Source: Ligilactobacillus salivarius DSM 20555 = ATCC 11741
GTDB lineage: Bacteria > Bacillota > Bacilli > Lactobacillales > Lactobacillaceae
Assembly: GCF_001435955.1 (NCBI RefSeq)
Contig: NZ_AYYT01000002.1
Location: 1-64,000, forward strand
Direction: 5' to 3'
DNA: 64,000 nucleotides
Of the stretch, positions 19,885 to 27,966 are shown piece after piece. The position numbers and the translations under genes are program-made. The notes beneath the pieces are model-generated. The model did no database searches, was not told the origin of the DNA, and saw only the letters and a list, made by a program, of their open reading frames with translations. Within the stretch, counting starts at the first letter, position 1; each line of letters opens with the position of its first letter.

Positions 19885-21081
19885 TTAATTTTCTAAGAAG
19901 GCTTCATGTAAGGTATTAACTGCTAGTTTGAAGTTATCTTCAGTCACTAAAATCCAAACAGTGGTATCACTATCAGCTGTTTGTAAGATTTCAACCCCAG
20001 TTTTCGAAAGTGCTGTAACCATTTTAGCAATAACACCTGGGGTTCCTACCATACCGCCACCAATAATAGATACTTTAACACAATTTTCAACAAAGTTCAC
20101 TGGTATATTATATTCTTCAAAGATTTTTTTAGCTTTTAATCCATCTTCACGACTTGTATTGAAAACAACTTGATTAGGTGAAATATTGATAAAGTCAATA
20201 CTTACCTCATTTTCAGCCAACACTTTGAAGATCTTTTCAGCTTCTGTATTGTTAACTGAAAGATTAATTTGTGTTAAGCCTGTTTGATGCGCAATACCTG
20301 TAACTGTACGATAATGTTCAATACTAAGATTCTTATCAGTAACTAGTGTTCCCAACTCATCTACATTATCCCAAGTTGAACGAATTCTCATTGGTAAATG
20401 TGCTTGATGTGCAACTTCAACAGCACGCGGATGGATCACCTTCGCACCTTCATGAGCCATATTAGCAACTTCGTCATAACTAACAGTTTTCAAGAAATGT
20501 GCATTCTTTACAATTCGAGGGTCAGCTGTCATCATACCAGAAACATCAGTGAAGATATCAACACGTTCTGCATCTAATGCAACTGCCAATAAAGCAGCTG
20601 ATGTATCAGATCCACCACGACCTAAAGTTGTGACGTGCCCTTCTTCTGACATTCCTTGGAATCCAGAAACTACTACTACATCATGAGAAGCAAATGCATC
20701 TAATACAGCGTCTGTCTTCACTTCTAAAACTTTAGCATTTTGATAGTCATTATTTGTTCTAAAACCAGCATCTGGACCTGTCATAGCTACGGCGTTAAAT
20801 CCATTTTCTTTTAACATTTGTGTAAAAACTGCTGTTGAAATAACTTCCCCCACAGAAACAATCATGTCTAATTCACGAGGAGTAAGTTTGGTTCTTTCAC
20901 CACCTACCAAGCTAAGTAATGAATCAGTTGCATAAGGGGCACCCTTTCTTCCGATTGCAGATACAACGATTGCCACCTTATATCCTTCATTTACTGCATG
21001 TTCAATATGTCGCATGGCAGACTTTCTTGATTCATCATCTTGGACAGAAGTTCCACCAAATTTTTGAACCATAATTTTCAT
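19885..21081 (-). CDS. lysC: Aspartokinase
   Basis: Aspartokinase phosphorylates L-aspartate, the entry step to lysine, threonine, methionine and diaminopimelate. The 398-aa protein begins with KFGGTSV, has GRGGSDTSAALLA near 157 and FTDVSGMMTADPR, and ends in two ACT domains (about 260-398) that usually bind an amino-acid effector. GAGGAGG lies 7 bases upstream of the ATG. No other lysine or threonine biosynthesis gene is nearby. I looked for a lysine riboswitch in the 206-base upstream region and saw none. Confidence 0.95.
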   Translation of the reverse strand: MKIMVQKFGGTSVQDDESRKSAMRHIEHAVNEGYKVAIVVSAIGRKGAPYATDSLLSLVGGERTKLTPRELDMIVSVGEVISTAVFTQMLKENGFNAVAMTGPDAGFRTNNDYQNAKVLEVKTDAVLDAFASHDVVVVSGFQGMSEEGHVTTLGRGGSDTSAALLAVALDAERVDIFTDVSGMMTADPRIVKNAHFLKTVSYDEVANMAHEGAKVIHPRAVEVAHQAHLPMRIRSTWDNVDELGTLVTDKNLSIEHYRTVTGIAHQTGLTQINLSVNNTEAEKIFKVLAENEVSIDFINISPNQVVFNTSREDGLKAKKIFEEYNIPVNFVENCVKVSIIGGGMVGTPGVIAKMVTALSKTGVEILQTADSDTTVWILVTEDNFKLAVNTLHEAFLEN

Positions 21082-21225
21082 TATAATTCCTCCTCAAACT
21101 TAAAAATATTTCTCCTAAATTTAATTATATTAAGAAAATTTTAATTCTATTTTTCTATTATTATAAATTCATCTTGTATAAATTTCAACAATGATTATCT
21201 AATTTTATAAAATCAGTGACAACTA

Positions 21226-21255
21226 TTGATTTTTAGCATAATAATAGTTTATAGT
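21226..21255 (+). promoter_or_regulatory. Candidate promoter of the DUF4044 gene
   Basis: TTGATT (21226-21231), 18 bases, then TATAGT (21250-21255) gives a fair promoter about 30 bases before the GTG start. The rest of the 206-base divergent region toward lysC is AT-rich without other recognisable elements. Confidence 0.4.
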
Positions 21256-21287
21256 TAAACATGATAATATGATAAAGGGTGAAAAAT

Positions 21288-21413
21288 GTGGCTAAAAAAA
21301 CAAAGAAAGAGCGTTCTACTTTCCAAAAAATAACTTTAGTTGTTGTATGGCTAATGCTTATCTTTACAATTGGTAGTGTTGTCCTATCAGCAATTGCAAG
21401 TTTTATGAATTAA
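21288..21413 (+). CDS. DUF4044-type 41-aa membrane protein
   Basis: This short gene begins at GTG, seven bases after AAAGGGTG. It encodes 41 residues: a basic N-terminus (AKKTKKERSTFQK) followed by one hydrophobic helix (ITLVVVWLMLIFTIGSVVLS). That layout matches the DUF4044 family of roughly 40-aa lactobacillus membrane proteins of unknown role. It is flanked by a promoter and by a bidirectional terminator, supporting it as a real gene. Confidence 0.75.
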   Translation: MAKKTKKERSTFQKITLVVVWLMLIFTIGSVVLSAIASFMN

Positions 21414-21415
21414 AA

Positions 21416-21460
21416 AATGAGACTGAGAAATCTTTTATGACTTCTCTAGTCTCATTTTTA
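21416..21460. terminator. Bidirectional terminator, DUF4044 gene / hydrolase gene
   Basis: AATGAGACT (21416-21424) pairs with AGTCTCATT (21448-21456), extended by GAGAA with TTCTC after one bulge. An A-run lies to the left and a T-run to the right, so it can serve both convergent genes. Confidence 0.85.
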
Positions 21461-22393
21461 TTTTAGATATTTATTAAAAAATTCATTTACTCTTTTTTGA
21501 TACTCTTTAGGATGGTTATTATATGAATTTGCATGTCCTGTATTTTTAGTTACCCATAACTTTTTAGGGGCTGAAGTTGCTTTATAATTTTCATATACCA
21601 TTTTCGTTGGTACAAAGGTATCACTATCTCCATGAATAAAGAAAATCGGTAACTTATTCTTTTCTAACTGCTTTGTTGAACTGCCCTTACCAAAGTCATA
21701 TCCAACTCGAATTGTTCCCATAATTCGTGCTGCAGTTATCATCGGTTCTTTAGGCAGATTAAATTGTTGTTTTAATTGTTCGCTTAATTCCGATTCTATA
21801 CTTGAATATCCACAATCTTCAACAATTGCTTTTACTTGTTTAGGTAGACGTTCTCCACTTACCATCATAACAGTAGCGCCACCCATACTTACACCAAATA
21901 GTCCAATCTGTGAATCAGACCCTTTCTTAGCAATAACTTGTTTAATCCATTTCACATAATCCAGTCTATCTGGCCAGCCGAATGTAATATATTTACCTTG
22001 ACTCTGTCCACTTGCCCTATCATCTGGAGCTAAAACATTATAACCTAAATTATGAAATAGTCTAATATATCTAGCCATATGCATCGCTTCTCCTTTATAT
22101 CCATGAGCGACGATAATGGTTTTATTAGTTTTATTCTCCGCTGGTAAATAAATAGCTCTAAGTTTTAAATTATCTGTAGCAGATTCTTCATACCAATTTT
22201 GATAATTTTGTTTCTTTAACCAATTTTGATCTGCTAGTAATTTCTTATCAACTTTTCCTTTTGGTCCTGACTTAACTGTTGGGTCTGGTTTAAAAGCATA
22301 ACTAACTAAATAATAGCTTCCACCTGTTATCCCAAGTAAAATCAATATCACTAAACCTACTATCAAAGAATATATTAACTTTCTCTTCTTCAT
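21458..22393 (-). CDS. Membrane-anchored alpha/beta hydrolase
   Basis: The 311-aa protein has an N-terminal signal-anchor (about 5-30) and an extracytoplasmic alpha/beta-hydrolase domain. Visible catalytic features are the nucleophile elbow GVSMGG (Ser near 169), an Asp in HGDSDTFVP, and a His in NTGHANSY, plus the oxyanion motif VAHGYKG. The substrate is unknown. Its ribosome site overlaps the stop of the upstream solute-binding lipoprotein, so it is probably the last gene of the His T-box operon. Confidence 0.85.
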   Translation of the reverse strand: MKKRKLIYSLIVGLVILILLGITGGSYYLVSYAFKPDPTVKSGPKGKVDKKLLADQNWLKKQNYQNWYEESATDNLKLRAIYLPAENKTNKTIIVAHGYKGEAMHMARYIRLFHNLGYNVLAPDDRASGQSQGKYITFGWPDRLDYVKWIKQVIAKKGSDSQIGLFGVSMGGATVMMVSGERLPKQVKAIVEDCGYSSIESELSEQLKQQFNLPKEPMITAARIMGTIRVGYDFGKGSSTKQLEKNKLPIFFIHGDSDTFVPTKMVYENYKATSAPKKLWVTKNTGHANSYNNHPKEYQKRVNEFFNKYLK

Positions 22394-22407
22394 TTTAATA
22401 AATTTCC

Positions 22408-23283
22408 TTAATCAATTTTTTGATTCTCAATCTCTTTTAAAGGTACCATTTTGGTAGTACCAAACCATTTATTACTTATTTTTTGCAAGGTTCCATCTTT
22501 TGCCATTTGAGCTAATGCCACATTAATCTTCTTTTGTAAAGTTTTGTCACCTTTACGCATACCTACAGCAAAATTTTCGGATTCAAATCCAACATCACTA
22601 ATACGATAGCTATTAGGATCAGGTTCGTGTGCAACATAATAGTCTGCATAAACACTGTCAATTAATAATCCTTGAATTCTATTAGCATTTAAGTCTAAAA
22701 ATGCATTATTGAATGTATCATATTGAACTGCTTCTTTTACGTAATTCTTTAATAATTTAGGTTGTGACATATAGGATTCATAACCGGATGAACCCGATTG
22801 TAGTCCTAATGCCTTTCCTTTCATGCTCTTAGCATCATAAACATTTTCTTTCTTTTTAGATACAAGCACTTGTTGGTTACGTAAATATGGAACACTGAAA
22901 GCTACAGTCTTTTTACGCTCTGGATTTACTGTATATCCGTTCCAAATTAGATCAATAGTTCCATTTCTTAGTTCGGTTTCCTTCATAGACCAATCTATTG
23001 TTTGAAAATCTACATCAATTCCATAACGTTTGAATACTTCTCTAGCCAAATCTACGTCAAATCCTACTAAAGAACCATCTTTTTCACGAAATCCCATTGG
23101 AACAAAACTATCATCTAAACCAATAACTACTTTCTTTTTCTTCTCAATCTTCTTCCAATTATCTTGACCATTAGCACGTTTTCTAACATTTGTACAACCT
23201 GCTAGAGTTGCTCCTACTATTAAGAATGCTAACAAGCAAGTAATAATTTTTACAATTTTCTTCAAAGAAATCACCACTCTCAT
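22408..23283 (-). CDS. Amino-acid ABC transporter substrate-binding lipoprotein
   Basis: This is a family 3 (polar amino acid) solute-binding protein. The N-terminus is a lipoprotein signal with lipobox LAGC; the mature part has the SBP motif VIGLDDSFVPMGFREKDGSLVGFDVDLA in two pieces of the usual pattern and ends with the ALAQMAKDGTLQKI segment. The ATG at 23283 overlaps the stop of the ATPase gene by one base; a TTG at 23265 is an alternative start giving a more typical MKKI signal peptide. The operon T-box specifier (CAC) suggests histidine as ligand. Confidence 0.92.
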   Translation of the reverse strand: MRVVISLKKIVKIITCLLAFLIVGATLAGCTNVRKRANGQDNWKKIEKKKKVVIGLDDSFVPMGFREKDGSLVGFDVDLAREVFKRYGIDVDFQTIDWSMKETELRNGTIDLIWNGYTVNPERKKTVAFSVPYLRNQQVLVSKKKENVYDAKSMKGKALGLQSGSSGYESYMSQPKLLKNYVKEAVQYDTFNNAFLDLNANRIQGLLIDSVYADYYVAHEPDPNSYRISDVGFESENFAVGMRKGDKTLQKKINVALAQMAKDGTLQKISNKWFGTTKMVPLKEIENQKID

Positions 23284-23921
23284 TAATAGCCTAAAGGTTT
23301 CACTTTCAAAATATTATCCGCAATCTCTTCTGCAAAATCCATATCGTGAGTTACTATAATTTGTGTCATTCCTTCTTTTTTCAAATTCAAAACGATATCT
23401 TTAACTGTAGCTGTCAATCCTGGATCCAAAGCAGAAGTTGGTTCATCATAACATAAAATTTGTGGTTTCATCGCTAAAGCTCGTGCAATTGCCACACGTT
23501 GTTTTTGACCACCAGATAATTGGAATGGATATAATCCTTCTTTTCCTTCTAAAGCTAAACCATTTAATAAATTCTTAGCTTCATTTTCAGCAATTTCTTT
23601 TTTCTTTTTTAAAACCATAGTAGGTGCTAAAGTTACGTTTTGTAAAACTGTAAGGTGTGGGAATAAGTTATATTCTTGGAATACTACCCCGATAACAGAA
23701 TCATTATTTTCATTTGTATATGGATCAAATACTTGACCATCAATTAAAATTTGACCGCCATCAATCTTTTCAAGTCCACTAATACATCTTAAAAGGGTTG
23801 TTTTACCACCACCAGATTGACCAACGATGCATAAAATTTCACCATCTTTAACTTCTAAATTTAAATTATTTAGAATAACTTTATCACCAAAGCTCTTACT
23901 AATATTCTTTAACTCTAACAT
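23283..23921 (-). CDS. Amino-acid ABC transporter ATP-binding protein
   Basis: The 212-aa ATPase of the polar amino acid family energises uptake with the adjacent permease. It carries Walker A GQSGGGKTT (about 34-42), the Q-loop VVFQEYNLFPHLTV, the signature LSGGQKQRVAIARAL, Walker B ILCYDEPTSALD and the H-loop VTHDM. It is somewhat shorter at the C-terminus than many family members (often about 240 aa). A 12-base gap separates it from the permease gene. Confidence 0.95.
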   Translation of the reverse strand: MLELKNISKSFGDKVILNNLNLEVKDGEILCIVGQSGGGKTTLLRCISGLEKIDGGQILIDGQVFDPYTNENNDSVIGVVFQEYNLFPHLTVLQNVTLAPTMVLKKKKEIAENEAKNLLNGLALEGKEGLYPFQLSGGQKQRVAIARALAMKPQILCYDEPTSALDPGLTATVKDIVLNLKKEGMTQIIVTHDMDFAEEIADNILKVKPLGY

Positions 23922-23933
23922 ATGCTAACCTCC

Positions 23934-24575
23934 TTATTTCCAGTAACTGTAGTATTGTTCTAATTTTCTTAAAATAAAGGTTAAAACTGCTGTCATAACT
24001 AGGTAAACAACACCTACCATTACCAATGGAACTAGTGTAACATCTCGACTTGTTGCAACATTTCCAGCTCTTAATAAATCTCCAATACCGATTACGTAAA
24101 CTAAACTGGAATCTTTAACTAAATTAATAACTTCATTTCCAATAGAAGGTAATACAATCTTTACAACTTGAGGTGTTACTATTTTTCTAATTGTTTGCCA
24201 GTAAGTTAAGCGCAAAACTTTAGCACTTTCATACTGACCTTTGTCAATTGATTGTAAACCACCACGGAAAATTTCAGCAAAATATGCAGTATAGTTTAGG
24301 ATAAATGCAAATAATGCTGCATCAAATCGTCCTAATGTTAACCCTACTAAAGGTAAACCATAAAATACAAAAATCAATTGTAGTAATAAAGGTGTCCCTC
24401 TCATCAACCATACATAAAATCTTAAAATTGCTTTTAATAATCTAAATCGTGAAATTAATGCCAACCCTACGATCAACCCTAATGGCAAAGAACCTATTAG
24501 AGTCCAACAAAAGATTTGTAAAGTCATTTTTGCACCATCCAATAATGATGGTAACACTTCTAATACATAATTCAT
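23934..24575 (-). CDS. Amino-acid ABC transporter permease (HisM type)
   Basis: The 213-aa permease has about five membrane segments and the polar amino acid EAA-type loop (GQYESAKVLRLTYWQTIRKIVTPQ) in the second half, with the N-terminal GAKMTLQIFCW typical of HisM/GlnP proteins. It is the first gene behind the T-box leader, followed by the ATPase, binding protein and hydrolase. Confidence 0.94.
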   Translation of the reverse strand: MNYVLEVLPSLLDGAKMTLQIFCWTLIGSLPLGLIVGLALISRFRLLKAILRFYVWLMRGTPLLLQLIFVFYGLPLVGLTLGRFDAALFAFILNYTAYFAEIFRGGLQSIDKGQYESAKVLRLTYWQTIRKIVTPQVVKIVLPSIGNEVINLVKDSSLVYVIGIGDLLRAGNVATSRDVTLVPLVMVGVVYLVMTAVLTFILRKLEQYYSYWK

Positions 24576-24654
24576 CCTTTATCCTCCTAATGTAAATCAA
24601 TTAATTAATCATTAAACTAGCTAGTAAAATAAAAAGTAAGTTATTATCATAAAC

Positions 24655-24933
24655 AAAAAGCCCTCCTAGATCTAGTCGATCTAAGAGGGCACTATGAAAG
24701 TACGGTTCCACCTCGATTTTGCTAAATTCTCACGAAAATAGCCTCATCAAGTTACACATACGTATAACTCACATTTAACGCAATAACACGTATAGGTCTA
24801 CTAAAATATTCAACCTATAAACTCACGGGTGTGGTTCAATCAAGTGGATCGGTATCCCTTTCAGCTGATAAAGATACTCTCTTTCGGCGTCCGTACTTCA
24901 TTTACTCTTCCGTTCATCGTCTTTATTTATGAT
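24655..24933 (-). promoter_or_regulatory. T-box leader of the amino-acid transporter, His specifier
   Basis: On the minus strand the lower Stem I pairs ACGG (24910-24913) with CCGT (24825-24828). The specifier loop has the AGTA motif on its 5' side and GAAC then CAC then A on its 3' side, so the codon at 24831-24833 is CAC, histidine. An AGAGAG bulge and a GCTGAAAG distal loop are present. The T-box core GAGGTGGAACCGTA lies at 24701-24714. A 13-bp terminator (24678-24690 with 24660-24672) precedes five Ts. Uncharged tRNA-His should turn the transporter operon on. Confidence 0.9.
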
Positions 24934-24939
24934 GATAAT

Positions 24940-24968
24940 AAATTAACATTTTAATTAGAAATTGTCAA
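24940..24968 (-). promoter_or_regulatory. Promoter of the His T-box operon
   Basis: On the minus strand TTGACA (24963-24968), a 17-base spacer ending in TG, and TAATTT (24940-24945) make a strong promoter. It lies between the minD stop and the T-box. Confidence 0.8.
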
Positions 24969-24979
24969 GAAATTATCAC

Positions 24980-25783
24980 TTATTTTTTAAACCAACTGAT
25001 GAATTTTTTCATAAAGCCGCCCTTTTCTGTTTCTCTAATTGTCATTAAAGGCACTGTTTCGCCTTCTAGACGGCGGGCAATATTACGATATCCTTGTGAA
25101 GCTGGATTTTTTTCATTCAATACAATTGGCTCACCTTTGTTAGAGTATGAAATAACCTCATCATCATCAAAAACAATTCCAATTAATTTAATTGATAAAT
25201 GATGTGTAATTTCATCAACATCCATCATATCTCCATCATTCATCATATGACGACGAATACGACTAATAACTAACATTGGTGGTTCTGTAAGTTCTTTTTG
25301 TTCAAGTAATCCAACAACTCTATCAGCATCTCTAACTGAAGAAATTTCAGGTGTAGAAACAACAATTGCTTCATCTGCTCCAGCAACAGCATTCATAAAG
25401 CCTTGTTCAATTCCAGCTGGACAATCTAATAAAATATAGTCGAAATCTGGCTTTAATTCTTCTACAATTGCTTTAACTTCTTCTGGCTCTAAAGCAGATT
25501 TATCAGTGTTTTGAGCAGCCGGCAATAAATAGAGCTTATCATCAAATCGCTTATCTTTAATTAAAGCTTGATGTAATTTTGCTGTTCCTTGAGCAACATC
25601 AACAATATTATAAATAATGCGGTTATCCAATCCTAATATAACATCTAAATTTCTTAGGCCTATATCTAAATCAACCAAACATACCCTTTTTCCTAGTAAA
25701 GCAAGTGCTGTTCCTAAATTAGCAGTTGTAGTAGTCTTTCCAACACCACCCTTACCAGAGGTAATAACTATTGCTTTTCCCAT
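24980..25783 (-). CDS. minD: Septum site-determining ATPase MinD
   Basis: MinD is the membrane-bound ATPase that, with MinC, blocks division away from midcell. The 267-aa protein has the deviant Walker A SGKGGVGKTTTTANLG at about 9-24, LVDLDIGLRNLDVILGL, DYILLDCPAGIEQG, and a C-terminal amphipathic helix (FMKKFISWFKK) for membrane binding. It begins one base after the minC stop. No minE or minJ is visible in the window; pole targeting would then rest on DivIVA, also present here. Confidence 0.96.
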   Translation of the reverse strand: MGKAIVITSGKGGVGKTTTTANLGTALALLGKRVCLVDLDIGLRNLDVILGLDNRIIYNIVDVAQGTAKLHQALIKDKRFDDKLYLLPAAQNTDKSALEPEEVKAIVEELKPDFDYILLDCPAGIEQGFMNAVAGADEAIVVSTPEISSVRDADRVVGLLEQKELTEPPMLVISRIRRHMMNDGDMMDVDEITHHLSIKLIGIVFDDDEVISYSNKGEPIVLNEKNPASQGYRNIARRLEGETVPLMTIRETEKGGFMKKFISWFKK

Positions 25784-25784
25784 T

Positions 25785-26456
25785 TTAAAAGCCTCCTACC
25801 TGATTAAATATCTTTGGACGTAGAGATTTTAACTTGTCAATACTTGTAAATTCTAAAACATGTAAATCATTTACAAAAACTAATGAATCTGTCCCAGCTG
25901 TAACTTTTTCCTCATCAACAATGTCAACTAAATCTCCAATTCTTAGCTGTTGAGCTCCAGAAATATCTCCCAAAATAATGGATCGAACATTGCTATCAAA
26001 ACCTGCATGAATAATTCCACTAACACTACCCATGACATAAATATTTCCAGTTGCTCTCAAGACTCCACCTTGATGAAGATTTCCCAAAAATAGGACATCC
26101 CCTGTTATATCTTTAACTTGTCCATTACGAATTACATCGCCATTAACATGCACATTTTTACTGTCCATTATTTGCAATGCTTCTTTAGTATTAATAACAT
26201 CAGAAACAATTCTATGTACTAAAAAATTAGGGTAGTTATCAACTATCTTTTCAATTTCATGTTTTTGGTCAATGGTTAATAATCTTGCACCTGTTTTGAT
26301 GTTAAATGCAATTTTCTCATCATTCTTTTCTTTTTCATGTTTTAATCGCTCAAACAGTTCAGTTAACTCAATTAATATCTGTGAAAAAGCAGCATCTGCT
26401 TTTAACTCAATTTCATAACCATCTTTATAACCCTTTAATACAACACTCTTTTGCAT
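25785..26456 (-). CDS. minC: Septum site-determining protein MinC
   Basis: MinC inhibits FtsZ assembly when recruited by MinD. The 223-aa protein has an N-terminal MinC domain (MQKSVVLKGYKDGYEIEL) and a C-terminal beta-helix (about 105-215) with VIRNGQVKDITGDVLFLGNL and GSVSGIIHAG. The start at 26456 is preferred because AGGGG lies nearby; the longer frame would overlap the mreD end and lacks such a site. Confidence 0.92.
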   Translation of the reverse strand: MQKSVVLKGYKDGYEIELKADAAFSQILIELTELFERLKHEKEKNDEKIAFNIKTGARLLTIDQKHEIEKIVDNYPNFLVHRIVSDVINTKEALQIMDSKNVHVNGDVIRNGQVKDITGDVLFLGNLHQGGVLRATGNIYVMGSVSGIIHAGFDSNVRSIILGDISGAQQLRIGDLVDIVDEEKVTAGTDSLVFVNDLHVLEFTSIDKLKSLRPKIFNQVGGF

Positions 26457-26473
26457 TGATACACCCCTCATCT

Positions 26474-26986
26474 TTAATAATTTGTTTCGAAGAAGTGTTC
26501 TAATGGGAGGAATAAAACTACAAACCAAGCTAAGTTATAAATTAAAGTTGGTCCTAAAGTTCTACCAATTAAATCTGTTATTGTCGCATTCGTAAAATCA
26601 ACTAGTGAATTAGCCCAAAAGAACAAAAATGTCACAATTGTTATATCTATTAAGTATATTAATAATACCACAATAAACGATCGTGTGAAAAACTGAAACA
26701 TATATTTTGTTACATATACCATCAAAGGAAGTATCATTGTAAATACACCTAAAATACCTGTATAAAACATATCATAAAATAAACCAACGATCGCAGACCA
26801 CATTACTAAATGCTCTACATTTCCATAACAGACGGCCATTACTATAAAAAGTAATACTAACCTGCTTTCCATGGCCATTGTGTTAGTAAACATCTGCTTT
26901 GCAAACACTTGTGTCAGACCACCATCTAAAAACATTGCTAAAAACAGTCCGATTGGAAAATAGTAATTCATTTTTTCTGTTCTCAT
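26474..26986 (-). CDS. mreD: Rod shape-determining protein MreD
   Basis: MreD is the small integral membrane partner of MreC in the elongation complex. The 170-aa product has five to six hydrophobic segments and little else, typical of MreD. An AGAGG site lies 8 bases before the ATG at 26986; a GTG codon just upstream is a less likely start. It follows mreC by about 11 bases and precedes minC. Confidence 0.88.
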   Translation of the reverse strand: MRTEKMNYYFPIGLFLAMFLDGGLTQVFAKQMFTNTMAMESRLVLLFIVMAVCYGNVEHLVMWSAIVGLFYDMFYTGILGVFTMILPLMVYVTKYMFQFFTRSFIVVLLIYLIDITIVTFLFFWANSLVDFTNATITDLIGRTLGPTLIYNLAWFVVLFLPLEHFFETNY

Positions 26987-26997
26987 CACTTTAACCT

Positions 26998-27852
26998 CTA
27001 ATCATCAGTTCTTACTGCAATTGTCACAAAACTCAAGTCATCCAAATCAGCAGCTGGCTTTATATAAATCTTAGATGGTAAGCCATAATCATCATCAGAA
27101 ACTTTCTCAACTGTCCCAACTAATAGTCCTTTAGGTGTAGATCCACCCATACCAGATGTTACCACTTTAGTACCTTTTTCAATTTTCTTCTTAGAAGTTA
27201 CTTGTCCCATTACCAAATCACCACTATTAGTGTCGTAATTAGTAATCAAACCATTGATAACATCACCAGATTTACTTGTCACTTGTACAGCGAATCTATT
27301 AGCTGAATCATTATTTGTAGAAATTAACTCTACCTTACTATTAGAATTATTCACTTCTGTAATTCGTCCAACAATTCCCTTTCTAGATAAAACAGAATCA
27401 CCCTTTTTAATTCCAGCAAGTGAACCTTTATTAATAGTTACTTGATTTTGCCAAGTTGAAGGAGTTCTAGTTAAAACATATGCAGTAACTTGATCATAAT
27501 TAGTTAAACTTTTAGATAATTTTAGTTGTGCTTTTAACTGTTGGTTTTCTTTTCTTAAAGTTTGATTTTCTGCATCTTTTGCAGCTAAACTATCTACTTG
27601 CTTTTTTAATTGTTGATTTTCTTGATAAGTATTCATTAAATTAAAAAATGAAGATGTCGCATTTTTAGCCCCATCTAAAGGATAACTAACTACTCTATCA
27701 ACAATTCCAGCTGCGTCATTTCCTATCTGTTGTACAAATGTAGGAGCCTTTCTATTATTTCTTACAGCAATAGAAAATGCAATTAATAAGAAACTTATAA
27801 TTAATGCGATTAATACAATAACCAGTTTTTTGTTAAAAAAAGATTTTTGCAT
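26998..27852 (-). CDS. mreC: Rod shape-determining protein MreC
   Basis: MreC is a bitopic protein that organises the elongation machinery outside the membrane. The 284-aa protein has an N-terminal membrane helix (about 9-29), a coiled coil (about 62-105, QQLKKQVDSLAAKDAENQTL) and the C-terminal double beta-barrel with VLSRKGIVGRI and VVTSGMGGSTPKGLLVG. AGGAGG precedes the start. A terminator-like hairpin separates it from mreB upstream. Confidence 0.93.
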   Translation of the reverse strand: MQKSFFNKKLVIVLIALIISFLLIAFSIAVRNNRKAPTFVQQIGNDAAGIVDRVVSYPLDGAKNATSSFFNLMNTYQENQQLKKQVDSLAAKDAENQTLRKENQQLKAQLKLSKSLTNYDQVTAYVLTRTPSTWQNQVTINKGSLAGIKKGDSVLSRKGIVGRITEVNNSNSKVELISTNNDSANRFAVQVTSKSGDVINGLITNYDTNSGDLVMGQVTSKKKIEKGTKVVTSGMGGSTPKGLLVGTVEKVSDDDYGLPSKIYIKPAADLDDLSFVTIAVRTDD

Positions 27853-27906
27853 TGTATGATCCTCCTATAACTATTATTTTTCAAGTAAGATTTACTCAAA
27901 AAATAA

Positions 27907-27953
27907 GCCGTATCACTAAAAGGAAATCACTACTACCTTCTAATCGACACGAC
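27907..27953 (-). terminator. Terminator-like hairpin between mreB and mreC
   Basis: On the minus strand 27936-27953 pairs with 27907-27923 in a 17-bp stem with one bulge and several G-T pairs, followed by TTATTTTTT. It lies 14 bases after the mreB stop. No clear promoter follows before mreC, so it probably acts as a partial terminator that lowers mreCD-minCD relative to mreB. Confidence 0.7.
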
Positions 27954-27966
27954 TTCAATAGTTAGT

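Noticed and set aside
21082-21287. Lysine riboswitch before lysC
   Set aside because: The leader is too short and AT-rich, with none of the conserved lysine-riboswitch core segments or a terminator hairpin.
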